From Pararhizobium sp. (lineage in GTDB: Bacteria > Pseudomonadota > Alphaproteobacteria > Rhizobiales > Rhizobiaceae), in the NCBI GenBank assembly GCA_030655075.1, contig JAURWE010000142.1, positions 113,323 through 177,322 on the forward strand: a DNA stretch of 64,000 nt, in the 5' to 3' direction. Within the stretch, counting starts at the first letter, position 1, and each line of letters begins with the position of its first letter. The notes under the pieces were generated by a model, which saw only the letters and a program-made list of their open reading frames with translations, did no database searches and was not told the DNA's origin. Positions 44,454-52,790 of this stretch are shown one piece after another. Both the position numbers and the translations under genes were made by a program.

Positions 44454-44945
44454 ATGCACACGCAGCCCGCCATTCTGTCCGCCGGCCTTCTCGCCCTTTC
44501 CCTTGTTACAAGCACGGCGCTTGCCCAGGAACAATGCGGCAGCTGGAGCGCCGCCATGCAGGAGGATGAAGGCGGCCCGCAGATGACGGCCTCGGTCTGC
44601 AGCACCAAGGGCGGCAACCCCGGCCATATCCTGCTGGTCTGCGGCCAGCCCGGCGACGTCGGCTTCCGCTACCTGCCGGGCCACGTCGCCCAGGCGCCGA
44701 CCGACGTGCCCAACTTCAAGGGCGCCTTCCACCTGACTTCCGAGGGCGGCACCGTCAATACGATGCTCAGCTACGAGGAAATGGACGGCGCCTACACCAC
44801 CTACGTGAAGACCGGTCATGATCTGATCACGGTGCTGAAATCAGGCAAGGAGGTCACCATGACAGGCCCGTTCAAGCCGGAAAGCTTCTCGCTCACGGGC
44901 TCCTCCAAGGCCATCGACACGCTGATCAAGGCCTGCAAGGGCTGA
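44454..44945 (+). CDS. Hypothetical exported protein
   Basis: The gene encodes 163 residues with a signal peptide ending at ALA-QE (residue 24). The mature protein has four cysteines (QCGSW, SVCST, VCGQ and the C-terminal KACKG) that probably form two disulfides, and ends in FSLTGSSKAIDTLIKACKG, a tail like that of periplasmic proteins related to invasion-associated locus B; that link is weak. AGGAG precedes the ATG. It lies 36 bp upstream of the thioesterase gene and is probably cotranscribed with it. Confidence 0.75.
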   Translation: MHTQPAILSAGLLALSLVTSTALAQEQCGSWSAAMQEDEGGPQMTASVCSTKGGNPGHILLVCGQPGDVGFRYLPGHVAQAPTDVPNFKGAFHLTSEGGTVNTMLSYEEMDGAYTTYVKTGHDLITVLKSGKEVTMTGPFKPESFSLTGSSKAIDTLIKACKG

Positions 44946-44981
44946 TCCGTCCAGGCCTCTTCAAGAACACAGGACACACGC

Positions 44982-45371
44982 ATGACCGTTTCCCCAAAGC
45001 CCGGCGGCGAACTCACCCTTCGCACCCTCGCCATGCCGGCCGATGCCAATGCCGCCGGCGACATCTTCGGCGGCTGGGTCATGGCGCAGATGGACCTGTC
45101 CTGCGGCATCCGCGCCGCCGAGCGCGCCCGCGGCCGCGTCGTCACGGCCGCCGTCAAGGAAATGGCCTTCGAACTGCCGGTCAAGATCGGCGACACGCTC
45201 TGCATCTACACCGACGTCGTCAAGGTCGGCCGCACCTCGATCACGCTCAAGGTCGAAGCCTGGGCCCAGCGCTACCTCAAGGACCGCATGGACAAGGTCA
45301 CCGACGCCCTGTTCATCATGGTCGCCCTCGACGAGGACGGCAAACCCAAGGAAGTGCCGCCGGAGCGATAA
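44982..45371 (+). CDS. Acyl-CoA thioesterase (YciA type)
   Basis: This 129-residue hotdog-fold protein matches YciA-like acyl-CoA thioesterases, with DANAAGDIFGGWVMAQMD (catalytic Asp/Gly loop) and GDTLCIYTDVVKVGRTS. Such enzymes are homohexamers that hydrolyse a range of acyl-CoAs. Its stop is 10 bp from the stop of the convergent reductase gene. Confidence 0.9.
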   Translation: MTVSPKPGGELTLRTLAMPADANAAGDIFGGWVMAQMDLSCGIRAAERARGRVVTAAVKEMAFELPVKIGDTLCIYTDVVKVGRTSITLKVEAWAQRYLKDRMDKVTDALFIMVALDEDGKPKEVPPER

Positions 45372-45381
45372 AGCCTTCCCC

Positions 45382-45975
45382 TCACGCCGGCCGGTAGATC
45401 TGCGCCACCGCACCGCCCGGAAACGCCCTCGAGCGCACCAGCGTCAGACGCAACGGTTCAGCCAGGTCGCTGAACAGCCCCAGACCTTTGCCGAGCGCCA
45501 CCGGCGCCACGATCAAGGCGAACTGGTCGACCAGGCCATGCGCGACAAGATTTCGGGCAAAGCTGACCCCGCCATGCGCCATGATCGGCTTGCCCTCTTG
45601 CGCTTTCAGCCGCGCGATCTCTTCAACGAGATCTCCGCTTGAAACAGTCGCCTGCGCCCAGCTTTCCGCGCCGGGCTGAAGCTCGCCATTGGCGGGGGTG
45701 CCGAGCCCCGCCAGGATCGCCGGTCCCTTTTTTGAAAACACCGCCTTGGGTATCCGGTTCATCGGCGGCGCGAACTGGTCGTCGGACGTCTGCCAGTAGG
45801 CAGCCATGCCGGTGAAGCTGCGGCTTCCCATGATGTGCAGCCCGGCGGTGCCGATAAAGTCCACGCCCCAGGCCTTGGCCTCCTGATCAGCACCGAACAT
45901 CCACCGGTTTTCGCCCTCCGGATCGCTCACGAAGCCATCGACCGATATGGTCATCTTCAGGATCAACTCTCGCAT
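45382..45975 (-). CDS. RibD/DHFR-like dihydrofolate reductase family protein
   Basis: The 197-residue protein has the bacterial DHFR-like/RibD C-terminal fold: ILKMTISVDGFVSDPEG at the start, HIMGSRSFTGMAAYW in the middle and VAPVALGKGLGLFSDL near the end. Most such proteins are NADPH-dependent reductases of unknown substrate rather than true folate enzymes. The ATG at 45975 starts the conserved part; the frame is open to 46032. Confidence 0.85.
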   Translation of the reverse strand: MRELILKMTISVDGFVSDPEGENRWMFGADQEAKAWGVDFIGTAGLHIMGSRSFTGMAAYWQTSDDQFAPPMNRIPKAVFSKKGPAILAGLGTPANGELQPGAESWAQATVSSGDLVEEIARLKAQEGKPIMAHGGVSFARNLVAHGLVDQFALIVAPVALGKGLGLFSDLAEPLRLTLVRSRAFPGGAVAQIYRPA

Positions 45976-46245
45976 CGCCGTCTCCTCGCGCTGTTTGATC
46001 CAAGGACGCACTGGACCGGCCGATTCCGACACCGCGCATTCACGGGCATCAAAATATCACCAACCGGCATGCGGCAGGCCAGCCGGGCACGAAAACCTCC
46101 GCCTGTCGACAACTTGAAAAACGGTTTCCCGATTGCCCCTTTCGGCGCAACATTATTACCTACTAAAAACATAGAATTCCTTATCATAGGACCACGGACA
46201 ACCGGACCGGCACGCTCGCCCGGCCTTTTGAGAGGGACCTCAGCC

Positions 46246-47199
46246 ATGACCATTTCCAGACGCACTTTTGGCAAAGGCCTGGTGCTCGCCGCCAGCCTCA
46301 TCGCTTTCAACGTTTCCGCCGCCGATCTGAAAGAATTCCGCATCGGCTACCAGAAGACCAATCTGCCTGTGATCGCCAAGCAGCAGCAGGTCATCGAAAA
46401 GGTGCTTGAGCCCAAGGGCGTCACCGTCTCCTGGGTCGAGTTCGCTGCCGGCCCACCGCTGGTGGAAGCGCTGAACGTCGGCGCCATCGATGTCGGCTGG
46501 ACCGGCGATGCGCCGCCGATCTTCGGCCAGGCCGCCGGCTCGGCCATCGTCTACACCGCCGCCCTCCCGGCCAATGGCGAAGGCGAGGCGATCTTCGTCA
46601 AGGCGGAATCGCCGATCAAGTCGGTGGCCGATCTCAAGGGCAAGACGGTCGGCGTCGGCAAGGGCACCAGCGCCCACAATCTGGTCGTCGCGGCGCTTGA
46701 AAAGGCCGGCATCGGTTTTGACGAGATCAAGCCAGTCTACCTCGGCCCGGCCGACGCTGCGGCAGCCTTTGCCAGCGACAAGATCGAAGCCTGGGCCGTC
46801 TGGGACCCCTTCTTCGCCATTGCTGAGACCCGCTACAAGCCGCGCATCCTGACGACCTCGGCCGAGACCCTCGACGTCAACACCTACTTCCTCGCCAACC
46901 GCGATTTCGCCGCCATCCATCCCGAAACGATCAGCACCGTGATAGACGCGCTGAAACAATCCGCCACCTGGGCAGATGCCCATCGCGGCGAGCTGGCCCA
47001 GGCCGTGCACGAGGTCACCGGCGTGCCGCTGGAAGCCCAGACGCTGGCCGTCAACCGCGCCAAATTCGGCATCTTCCCGATCACGCCGGAGATCATCGCC
47101 GCCCAGCAGCAGACTGCCGACCGCTTCTTCAAGCTTGGCCTGATACCCAAGCAGATCACCATCGCCGACGCCGTCTGGGCACCGCCGGCCACCAACTGA
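46246..47199 (+). CDS. ssuA: Aliphatic sulfonate ABC transporter, binding protein
   Basis: SsuA captures alkanesulfonates in the periplasm. The 317-residue product has a signal of about 25 residues (MTISRRTFGKGLVLAAS, with a twin-arginine-like SRRTFG start, ending VSA-AD), and the binding-protein core with IGYQKTNLPVIAKQQ, GDAPPIFGQAAG and AWAVWDPFF. The arrangement ssuA-ssuC-ssuB fits a sulfur-starvation operon; the desulfonating monooxygenase genes are not in the window. The ATG at 46246 is chosen because the signal starts there. Confidence 0.92.
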   Translation: MTISRRTFGKGLVLAASLIAFNVSAADLKEFRIGYQKTNLPVIAKQQQVIEKVLEPKGVTVSWVEFAAGPPLVEALNVGAIDVGWTGDAPPIFGQAAGSAIVYTAALPANGEGEAIFVKAESPIKSVADLKGKTVGVGKGTSAHNLVVAALEKAGIGFDEIKPVYLGPADAAAAFASDKIEAWAVWDPFFAIAETRYKPRILTTSAETLDVNTYFLANRDFAAIHPETISTVIDALKQSATWADAHRGELAQAVHEVTGVPLEAQTLAVNRAKFGIFPITPEIIAAQQQTADRFFKLGLIPKQITIADAVWAPPATN

Positions 47200-47218
47200 C
47201 CTCCCAAGGTTGATGCCC

Positions 47219-47250
47219 GCGCCGGGCGTTCCGCCCGGCGCTTCTTTCTT
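47219..47250 (+). other. Hairpin between ssuA and ssuC
   Basis: Perfect 10-bp arms GCGCCGGGCG (47219-47228) and CGCCCGGCGC (47232-47241) with a 3-base loop are followed by TTCTTTCTT. It may stabilise the ssuA message or partly terminate it, giving more binding protein than permease. Confidence 0.75.
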
Positions 47251-47284
47251 GCCAAATGGGCCTGAAATACCTGTGAGGATCACG

Positions 47285-48064
47285 ATGAACAGAACCGGCA
47301 CCGCAGTCCTGCGCAATCTGTCCGGCTGGTTTTTGCCCGCCGCCATTCTGGCCGTCTGGGAAATCGCTGCCCGCACCGGCCTCATCTCGCCGAATGTCAT
47401 GGCCGCGCCGTCGGCCGTCGCCGAGGCCTTCTGGCGGCTGCTGCTGTCGGGCGAGCTTCTGCGCAACATCGGCGTCAGCACCGCGCGTGCCCTGTCCGGC
47501 TTTGCCGTCGGCGGCGCCATCGGGCTGATCCTCGGCCTTGCCAACGGCCTGTCGTCGTCGAGCCGGCTCTACACCGACACGACGCTGCAGATGATCCGCA
47601 ACATCCCGCATCTGGCGCTGATCCCGCTGGTCATCCTCTGGTTCGGCATCGGCGAGGAGGCAAAACTGTTTCTGGTGGCGCTCGGCGTCTTCTTCCCGAT
47701 CTACGTCAACACCCTGCTCGGCATTCAGAGCGTCGATCCGCAGCTGGTCGAAATGGGCCGCATTTACGGCATGTCGCGCACGAAACTTTTCTTCCGCGTC
47801 ATCCTGCCCGGCGCCCTGCCCTCGATCTTCACCGGCCTGCGTTATGCGCTCGGCATCATGTGGCTGACGCTGATCGTCGCCGAAACCATCGCCGCCTCCT
47901 CCGGCCTCGGCTACATGGCCATGCAGGCGCGCGAGTTCCTGCTGATCGATGTCGTCGTCCTGTCGATCCTGATCTATGCCCTGCTCGGCAAGCTTGCCGA
48001 CAGTTTTGCGCGCTTGCTCGAGCGCTCCACCCTTCAATGGCATCCCGCCTTTCAGAACGCCTGA
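47285..48064 (+). CDS. ssuC: Aliphatic sulfonate ABC transporter, permease
   Basis: The 259-residue permease has about six helices and the coupling loop EMGRIYGMSRTKLFFRVILPGALP. It belongs to the SsuC/TauC group (WFGIGEEAKLFLVALGVFFPIYVNT). GAGGAT precedes the ATG. It lies nine bases upstream of ssuB. Confidence 0.93.
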   Translation: MNRTGTAVLRNLSGWFLPAAILAVWEIAARTGLISPNVMAAPSAVAEAFWRLLLSGELLRNIGVSTARALSGFAVGGAIGLILGLANGLSSSSRLYTDTTLQMIRNIPHLALIPLVILWFGIGEEAKLFLVALGVFFPIYVNTLLGIQSVDPQLVEMGRIYGMSRTKLFFRVILPGALPSIFTGLRYALGIMWLTLIVAETIAASSGLGYMAMQAREFLLIDVVVLSILIYALLGKLADSFARLLERSTLQWHPAFQNA

Positions 48065-48073
48065 GGAAACGCC

Positions 48074-48910
48074 ATGACCGTCGTCGCCCTGAACGCCAAG
48101 CAGGAACCCCGCCGCCTGCGGGAAGCGCCTGTCGCCCCCAGTCCTGACATTGCCCGAGCGCCCGAACCGCAGGCGAGCGCCCCGCTCGCCGTCTCGTTCA
48201 AGGGAGTCGGCAAGCGCTTCGGCGAAAAAACCGTGCTCGACGGCATCGACCTCGACATAACCGCCGGCCAGTTCGTCGCCGTCATCGGCAAGAGCGGCTG
48301 CGGCAAGAGCACACTGCTGCGGCTGCTCACCGGCCTCGACACCGCCACCTCGGGCACGCTGACGCTGGCTGTGCCCGAGGACGGCGCTGTCGGCAGCCGC
48401 ACCCGCATCATGTTTCAGGAACCACGCCTGCTGCCCTGGGCGAGCATATCGGCCAATGTCGCGGTCGGCCTCACCGGCATCGCCAAGGGGAAAGCGGCCA
48501 GGCAGCTGGCCCTCGATATTCTGGCCGAAGTCGGCTTGTCCGACCGCGCCGATGAATGGCCTTCCGTGCTCTCGGGCGGCCAGCGCCAGCGTGTGGCGCT
48601 TGCCCGGGCGCTGGTTGCGCACCCATTCATTCTGGCGCTCGACGAGCCGCTCGGCGCCCTGGACGCGCTGACCCGCATCGAGATGCAGCATCTGCTCGAG
48701 CGCATCTGGCAACAACAAAAATTCACCGCCGTGCTCGTCACCCATGATGTCGCCGAAGCCGTCGCCCTGGCCGACCGCGTCGTCGTCATCGATCAGGGCC
48801 GCATCGCGCTCGATCTCGATATTGCCCTGCCGCGCCCGCGCCGCCACGGCTCCGCCGAAATCGCCCGTCTCGAAGGCATTATCCTTGATCGGCTATTCGA
48901 GCGGACCTGA
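48074..48910 (+). CDS. ssuB: Aliphatic sulfonate ABC transporter, ATPase
   Basis: The 278-residue ATPase has an unusual 35-residue N-terminal Pro/Ala-rich extension before the nucleotide-binding domain. Walker A is GKSGCGKST, the signature LSGGQRQRVALARAL, Walker B LALDEPLGALD and the switch His is in VTHDVAEAV. GAGGAAA precedes the ATG. It completes the ssuACB set. Confidence 0.93.
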   Translation: MTVVALNAKQEPRRLREAPVAPSPDIARAPEPQASAPLAVSFKGVGKRFGEKTVLDGIDLDITAGQFVAVIGKSGCGKSTLLRLLTGLDTATSGTLTLAVPEDGAVGSRTRIMFQEPRLLPWASISANVAVGLTGIAKGKAARQLALDILAEVGLSDRADEWPSVLSGGQRQRVALARALVAHPFILALDEPLGALDALTRIEMQHLLERIWQQQKFTAVLVTHDVAEAVALADRVVVIDQGRIALDLDIALPRPRRHGSAEIARLEGIILDRLFERT

Positions 48911-48941
48911 CCGGCGGGTGGGTGCCCCCTCAGGACCAGTC

Positions 48942-48984
48942 GACATTCGGGTCGAGCTGAGCAGCCCAGCCTCAACCGAATGTC
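48942..48984. other. Inverted repeat between ssuB and DUF486 gene
   Basis: GACATTCGG (48942-48950) faces CCGAATGTC (48976-48984), 25 bases apart, with smaller complementary pieces inside. It sits between convergent genes and ends directly before the DUF486 stop codon, but has no U run. Confidence 0.6.
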
Positions 48985-49338
48985 CTAGCCCTTGAAGACG
49001 AAGGCGGCCCCGCCGGCGATCAGGCAGAATCCGATCGCATGGTTCCAGGTCAGCGATTCCTTCAGCCAGAACACCGAGAACCCGGCAAAGATCACCAGCG
49101 TGATGACCTCCTGCATCGTTTTCAGCTGCGCAGCCGAATAGACCTCATGGCCGATGCGGTTGGCCGGCACGGCCAGGCAATATTCGAAGAAGGCGATGCC
49201 CCAGCTGGCGATGATTGCCACATACAGCGGCGACGACGTGTATTTCAGGTGCCCGTACCAGGCAAAGGTCATGAAGACGTTGGACAGGATCAGGAGCAAA
49301 ATCGGCCAGACGGCTGCCGGGTTCAGCGAAAAGGGCAT
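48985..49338 (-). CDS. DUF486 (DMT-type) membrane protein
   Basis: The 117-residue protein has four predicted helices and matches DUF486, a half-size member of the drug/metabolite transporter group (SNVFMTFAWYGHLKY, FFEYCLAVPANRIG, LKTMQEVITLVIF). It probably dimerises. The substrate is unknown. It is convergent with ssuB. Confidence 0.9.
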   Translation of the reverse strand: MPFSLNPAAVWPILLLILSNVFMTFAWYGHLKYTSSPLYVAIIASWGIAFFEYCLAVPANRIGHEVYSAAQLKTMQEVITLVIFAGFSVFWLKESLTWNHAIGFCLIAGGAAFVFKG

Positions 49339-49614
49339 GGGGAAATCCTAGGGAAGAGTGGCTCGGCAGGGACGGTCCGCCTGCAGGCGCAGCATGTACA
49401 GCCATTCCGGCCGGTTTCAAGCCGGGTCAGGTGCTGCACACAGGGGATTTTGCCGCCACCGGCCCGGCCATCGCCGCTCAGGCCGCCCGCGCAAGACGCG
49501 ACCATTTCGCCTATAGAGAAAGTTTAACGCGTAAAATTAAACCAAAATTATCAGAATGCGCGCATACAGGACGCGCGATTTCTTTCAATCCGAGGCACGA
49601 TCTCCGGAGAAACC

Positions 49615-51612
49615 ATGACACAGGGTATCCGGAGCGAACCGGATAACAGGGCAATTGCCAGGCAGATCAGGGTCGCGCAGGCCCTGTCTGTGATGGAAGG
49701 CATCGTCCTCACGCTCCTGTCGAACTGTTTCATTGCCCTGACGACCGTTGCCGTCCTTTGGATGTATGAGCCGGGCACCGATCTCTTCGTCTGGCTGGCC
49801 GGCGTTCTGGCCGTCAATATCGTCCGCCTCACTGTCGCTTTCCGCCTGAAGAAGCTGGCTCTGTCCGAAACGCAGCCGGAATTCACCTTGCTGATCCTGT
49901 CGGTCGGGGCCTTTGCCAGCGGCTGCCTTTGGGGCGTGGCGCCGTTCCTGACCAGCGGTCTCGGCCTGGACGGTGCCAATGCCTATGTCATTTTCATCAT
50001 CGTCGGCCTCTCGGCCGGGGCGCTGATGCAGAACACCGCCTATTCCCGCACCGCCGTTCTGTTCGGCGGCCCACCCCTGGTGGCGACGCTGATCCTGCTG
50101 ATCGAAAAATGGTCGATGCTGTCGGGCGTCATTGCTCTGGATGTGGTCCTGCTCGCCGTCATGATGGTCCGCTCCAGCCAGATGTGCGAGGCCGCCTTCA
50201 TCCGCAGCCAAGAGGACCGTCTCGGCGCCGTCAGCCTTGCCGGCTCCCTGTCGGATGCCAACCGCAAGATCAGCCTGTCGAACACGCAGCTGGAAACGCT
50301 GGCCAATCTCGATGCCCTGACGGGCCTGGGAAACCGCGCCCTGTTCAACACCCATCTGAAGGCGCTGGTCGAAGAGCAGGAGACGAGCCCGCGCGCTGTC
50401 GCCCTGCTCATCGTCGATCTCGACCGCTTCAAGACGATCAACGACACGATGGGCCACGGAGCCGGCGATACGGTTCTGGTCGAGATCGGCCGCCGTCTTT
50501 CAGCCATTGCCGGACCGAACGACATCATCGTTCGGCTGGGCGGCGACGAATTCGCCGTGATCGTCGATGGCGACGAGGTCGAGGAACGCGCCGAAAGAAT
50601 CGGCGCCGGCATCCTGGCATCGGCGCAAGACCCGATTCTCGTCTACGGCCGCCCGACCATCGTCGGCTCCAGCGTCGGCCTGGCCTTTTTCCCGGCCCAT
50701 GGCCGCACGGCCGAGGAGCTTTTCGCCAGCGCCGACATCGCCCTTTATGCCGCCAAGGAGGCCGGCCGCCGCCGTCTCAGCGTCTTCACGCCCTGCCTGA
50801 AGGCGCAGATCGACCGCCACCGCCTCCTCGAAACCAGCCTCCCCGGCGCCATCGACGGCGGCGAGATCCGCGTCTTCTTCCAGCCGCAGGTCGCCCTGGT
50901 CGATGGCAACGTCATCGGTTTCGAGGCGCTCTTGCGCTGGACGCACCCCACGCTCGGCGTCATCAGCCCGCCCGAAGTGGTCATGGCCGCCCATACGATG
51001 CACCTGTCGGAAAAACTGACCCTTCACATCGCCTGCGCCGCCGCCGCGCTGATCGAGAGGCTGCCGGGGCTCGGTCTTGGCGAGGTCTCGGTCGCCATCA
51101 ACGTTTCGCCAAGGGAGTTTTCCAGCTACAGCCTGTCGGACATGCTGGCCACGGTGCGGGACCGCTACGGCATCGACCCAGCCCGCCTCGAGGTCGAGAT
51201 CACCGAAGAGGCGACCCTGGACGCCACCATCGCCGGCGAGGAACTGGCCAAGCTCGAACAGGCCGGCTACCGCCTTGCCGTCGACGATTTCGGCATGGGC
51301 CACTCGTCGCTGGCCTATCTCGTCAGCCTGCGCATCGACCGGCTGAAGATCGACCGCAGCTTCGTCACCGGCATCGCCGGCAGCCGCCAGAACCAGGCCC
51401 TGATCGCCGCCTTGATCGGCATCGGCCACGCCTTGGAGATCGACATCGTCGTCGAAGGCGTCGAGACCGCAGAGGAAGCTGAAATCCTCCGAATCCTCGG
51501 CTGCCGCGTCGTCCAGGGCTACCACTACGGCCGCCCCATGCCCGTCGAGGACCTGCCCGCCTGGCTGGCCGCACGCCCGCAGCACACCCCGAAACTGGCC
51601 GCCATCGTCTAA
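49615..51612 (+). CDS. GGDEF-EAL bifunctional cyclic di-GMP enzyme
   Basis: The 665-residue membrane protein has about five to six N-terminal helices (residues 25-185), a coiled coil, a GGDEF domain with an intact RLGGDEF, and an EAL domain. The EAL residues are all present: FEALLRW, the Asn of INVSPREF, the Glu of EVEITEE, VDDFGMG, LKIDRSF, EGVET and QGYHYGRP. The loop usually reading DFGTGYSS is DFGMGHSS. Both activities are possible. GGAG lies nine bases before the ATG. Its TAA stop is the first codon of a 94-bp repeat. Confidence 0.93.
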   Translation: MTQGIRSEPDNRAIARQIRVAQALSVMEGIVLTLLSNCFIALTTVAVLWMYEPGTDLFVWLAGVLAVNIVRLTVAFRLKKLALSETQPEFTLLILSVGAFASGCLWGVAPFLTSGLGLDGANAYVIFIIVGLSAGALMQNTAYSRTAVLFGGPPLVATLILLIEKWSMLSGVIALDVVLLAVMMVRSSQMCEAAFIRSQEDRLGAVSLAGSLSDANRKISLSNTQLETLANLDALTGLGNRALFNTHLKALVEEQETSPRAVALLIVDLDRFKTINDTMGHGAGDTVLVEIGRRLSAIAGPNDIIVRLGGDEFAVIVDGDEVEERAERIGAGILASAQDPILVYGRPTIVGSSVGLAFFPAHGRTAEELFASADIALYAAKEAGRRRLSVFTPCLKAQIDRHRLLETSLPGAIDGGEIRVFFQPQVALVDGNVIGFEALLRWTHPTLGVISPPEVVMAAHTMHLSEKLTLHIACAAAALIERLPGLGLGEVSVAINVSPREFSSYSLSDMLATVRDRYGIDPARLEVEITEEATLDATIAGEELAKLEQAGYRLAVDDFGMGHSSLAYLVSLRIDRLKIDRSFVTGIAGSRQNQALIAALIGIGHALEIDIVVEGVETAEEAEILRILGCRVVQGYHYGRPMPVEDLPAWLAARPQHTPKLAAIV

Positions 51613-51703
51613 TGCATCTCTCCCAAACGTGTGACGCGGTTTTGGGATAAAGACATGCATAGAAACAAAGACCTAAAGCGATCCGCGTAAACCGGGTTCA
51701 CGA
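51610..51703. repeat. 94-bp dispersed repeat, copy B
   Basis: It starts at the stop codon of the GGDEF-EAL gene and ends inside the C-terminal end of the DUF3137 gene, encoding its last nine residues (REPGLRGSL) and stop. Copy A is at 33407-33500, of the same length and order, with scattered substitutions. Confidence 0.8.
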
Positions 51704-52665
51704 ATCCTGTTCGGGGCTTCGGACGGTGATTCCCCGATCTTGCTTACCAGCCGCGCCGTCACCAACAGCGTCACCAGATCACGGATCATCGGCCGCACAT
51801 GCCGATCGAAGTCGATATCGTGGGCAATGTCGGGCAGCTCGAAAAAATTCTTGCTCGAGGGCACCAGCAGAAAACCCTCCGTGCCTGTAAGAGCGATGCG
51901 GACCTCGCCGTCGCGCCAGGTCTGCGACAGATATTCCAGTGCCGCCCCGAGCGGCCCCAGCAGCCTCTCCGTCTCGGGGCCCGGCCGGTCGGTGCGGAAT
52001 TCGTGCGAGGCATCGGCAAAGACATTGCCGCTCTTCACAAGTTCCAGCCCTTCGGAACCGAACAGGAATTTCATCAGGCCGGTCGGCCGCTTGGTCGCCG
52101 AGAGAATGCCGTCGAACGCCACCGGCCGGACGAAGTGGAAGACCACGCCCTTGAACAGGACCTGCTTGTTCTTGCCGCTGCCGCTCGCCAGTTCCGTTTC
52201 CGACAGCATGAAGTCCATGCCGTCATAGGCGCCGGAGATCGCATCGTCGTGAATGCTGTGGCCGTAGCGCATCAGCGCCTTTTTCGGAAAATGCTCCATG
52301 AAGCGCGGCGTGTCGCCCTTGCTGTACCGGACCCGGTCGACAAAGCCGAAGATGACCGGCAGAAGCCTGTCGCGCAGATCCTGCTGGAACGTCTTCGTCG
52401 GCTGCATCGCCATGTCCCAGACCCACCAGCTGCCGAAGACGGCGATGCCGAATCCGTAGCCGAAGGCGCCGCGATAGTCGTTGTAGAGGATGAGCAGGAT
52501 GAAAAATGCCAGCACCACATAGCCGCCGACGATGAACGTCACGCGCACCTGCATCGTGTTTTCCTGCTGCGGCCGCTCGGCATTGTAGGCGGCGATCGCC
52601 GCATGCACCTTGTCCAGCGCCGCCGCATCCGGCATCACCGCCTGCTCGATCGATCCCTCACCCAT
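51673..52665 (-). CDS. DUF3137 membrane protein
   Basis: The 330-residue protein has two N-terminal membrane helices (about residues 43-80) and a long cytoplasmic or periplasmic domain typical of DUF3137 (DDAISGAYDGMDFMLSETEL, LFKGVVFHF). The function is unknown. The ATG at 52665 is the most likely start; the frame is open to 53217 over the uvrB start. Its last codons come from repeat copy B, so the C terminus has been replaced or extended. Confidence 0.82.
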   Translation of the reverse strand: MGEGSIEQAVMPDAAALDKVHAAIAAYNAERPQQENTMQVRVTFIVGGYVVLAFFILLILYNDYRGAFGYGFGIAVFGSWWVWDMAMQPTKTFQQDLRDRLLPVIFGFVDRVRYSKGDTPRFMEHFPKKALMRYGHSIHDDAISGAYDGMDFMLSETELASGSGKNKQVLFKGVVFHFVRPVAFDGILSATKRPTGLMKFLFGSEGLELVKSGNVFADASHEFRTDRPGPETERLLGPLGAALEYLSQTWRDGEVRIALTGTEGFLLVPSSKNFFELPDIAHDIDFDRHVRPMIRDLVTLLVTARLVSKIGESPSEAPNRIREPGLRGSL

Positions 52666-52790
52666 GCGCCCGCCCCCGCTGCCATGCTCAATCCTAACAC
52701 TCCAGCAGGTCGCTGCAAGACCGGCCGGATGTTGCTCTTTTGTACCCTTCCGCCCTTCCATTTCCACCGGACTCTCTCCATATTGCCCCC

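Noticed and set aside
47156..48847. Long minus-strand open frame opposite ssuC and ssuB
   Set aside because: Composition is typical of an antisense shadow, and the plus-strand genes are clear.
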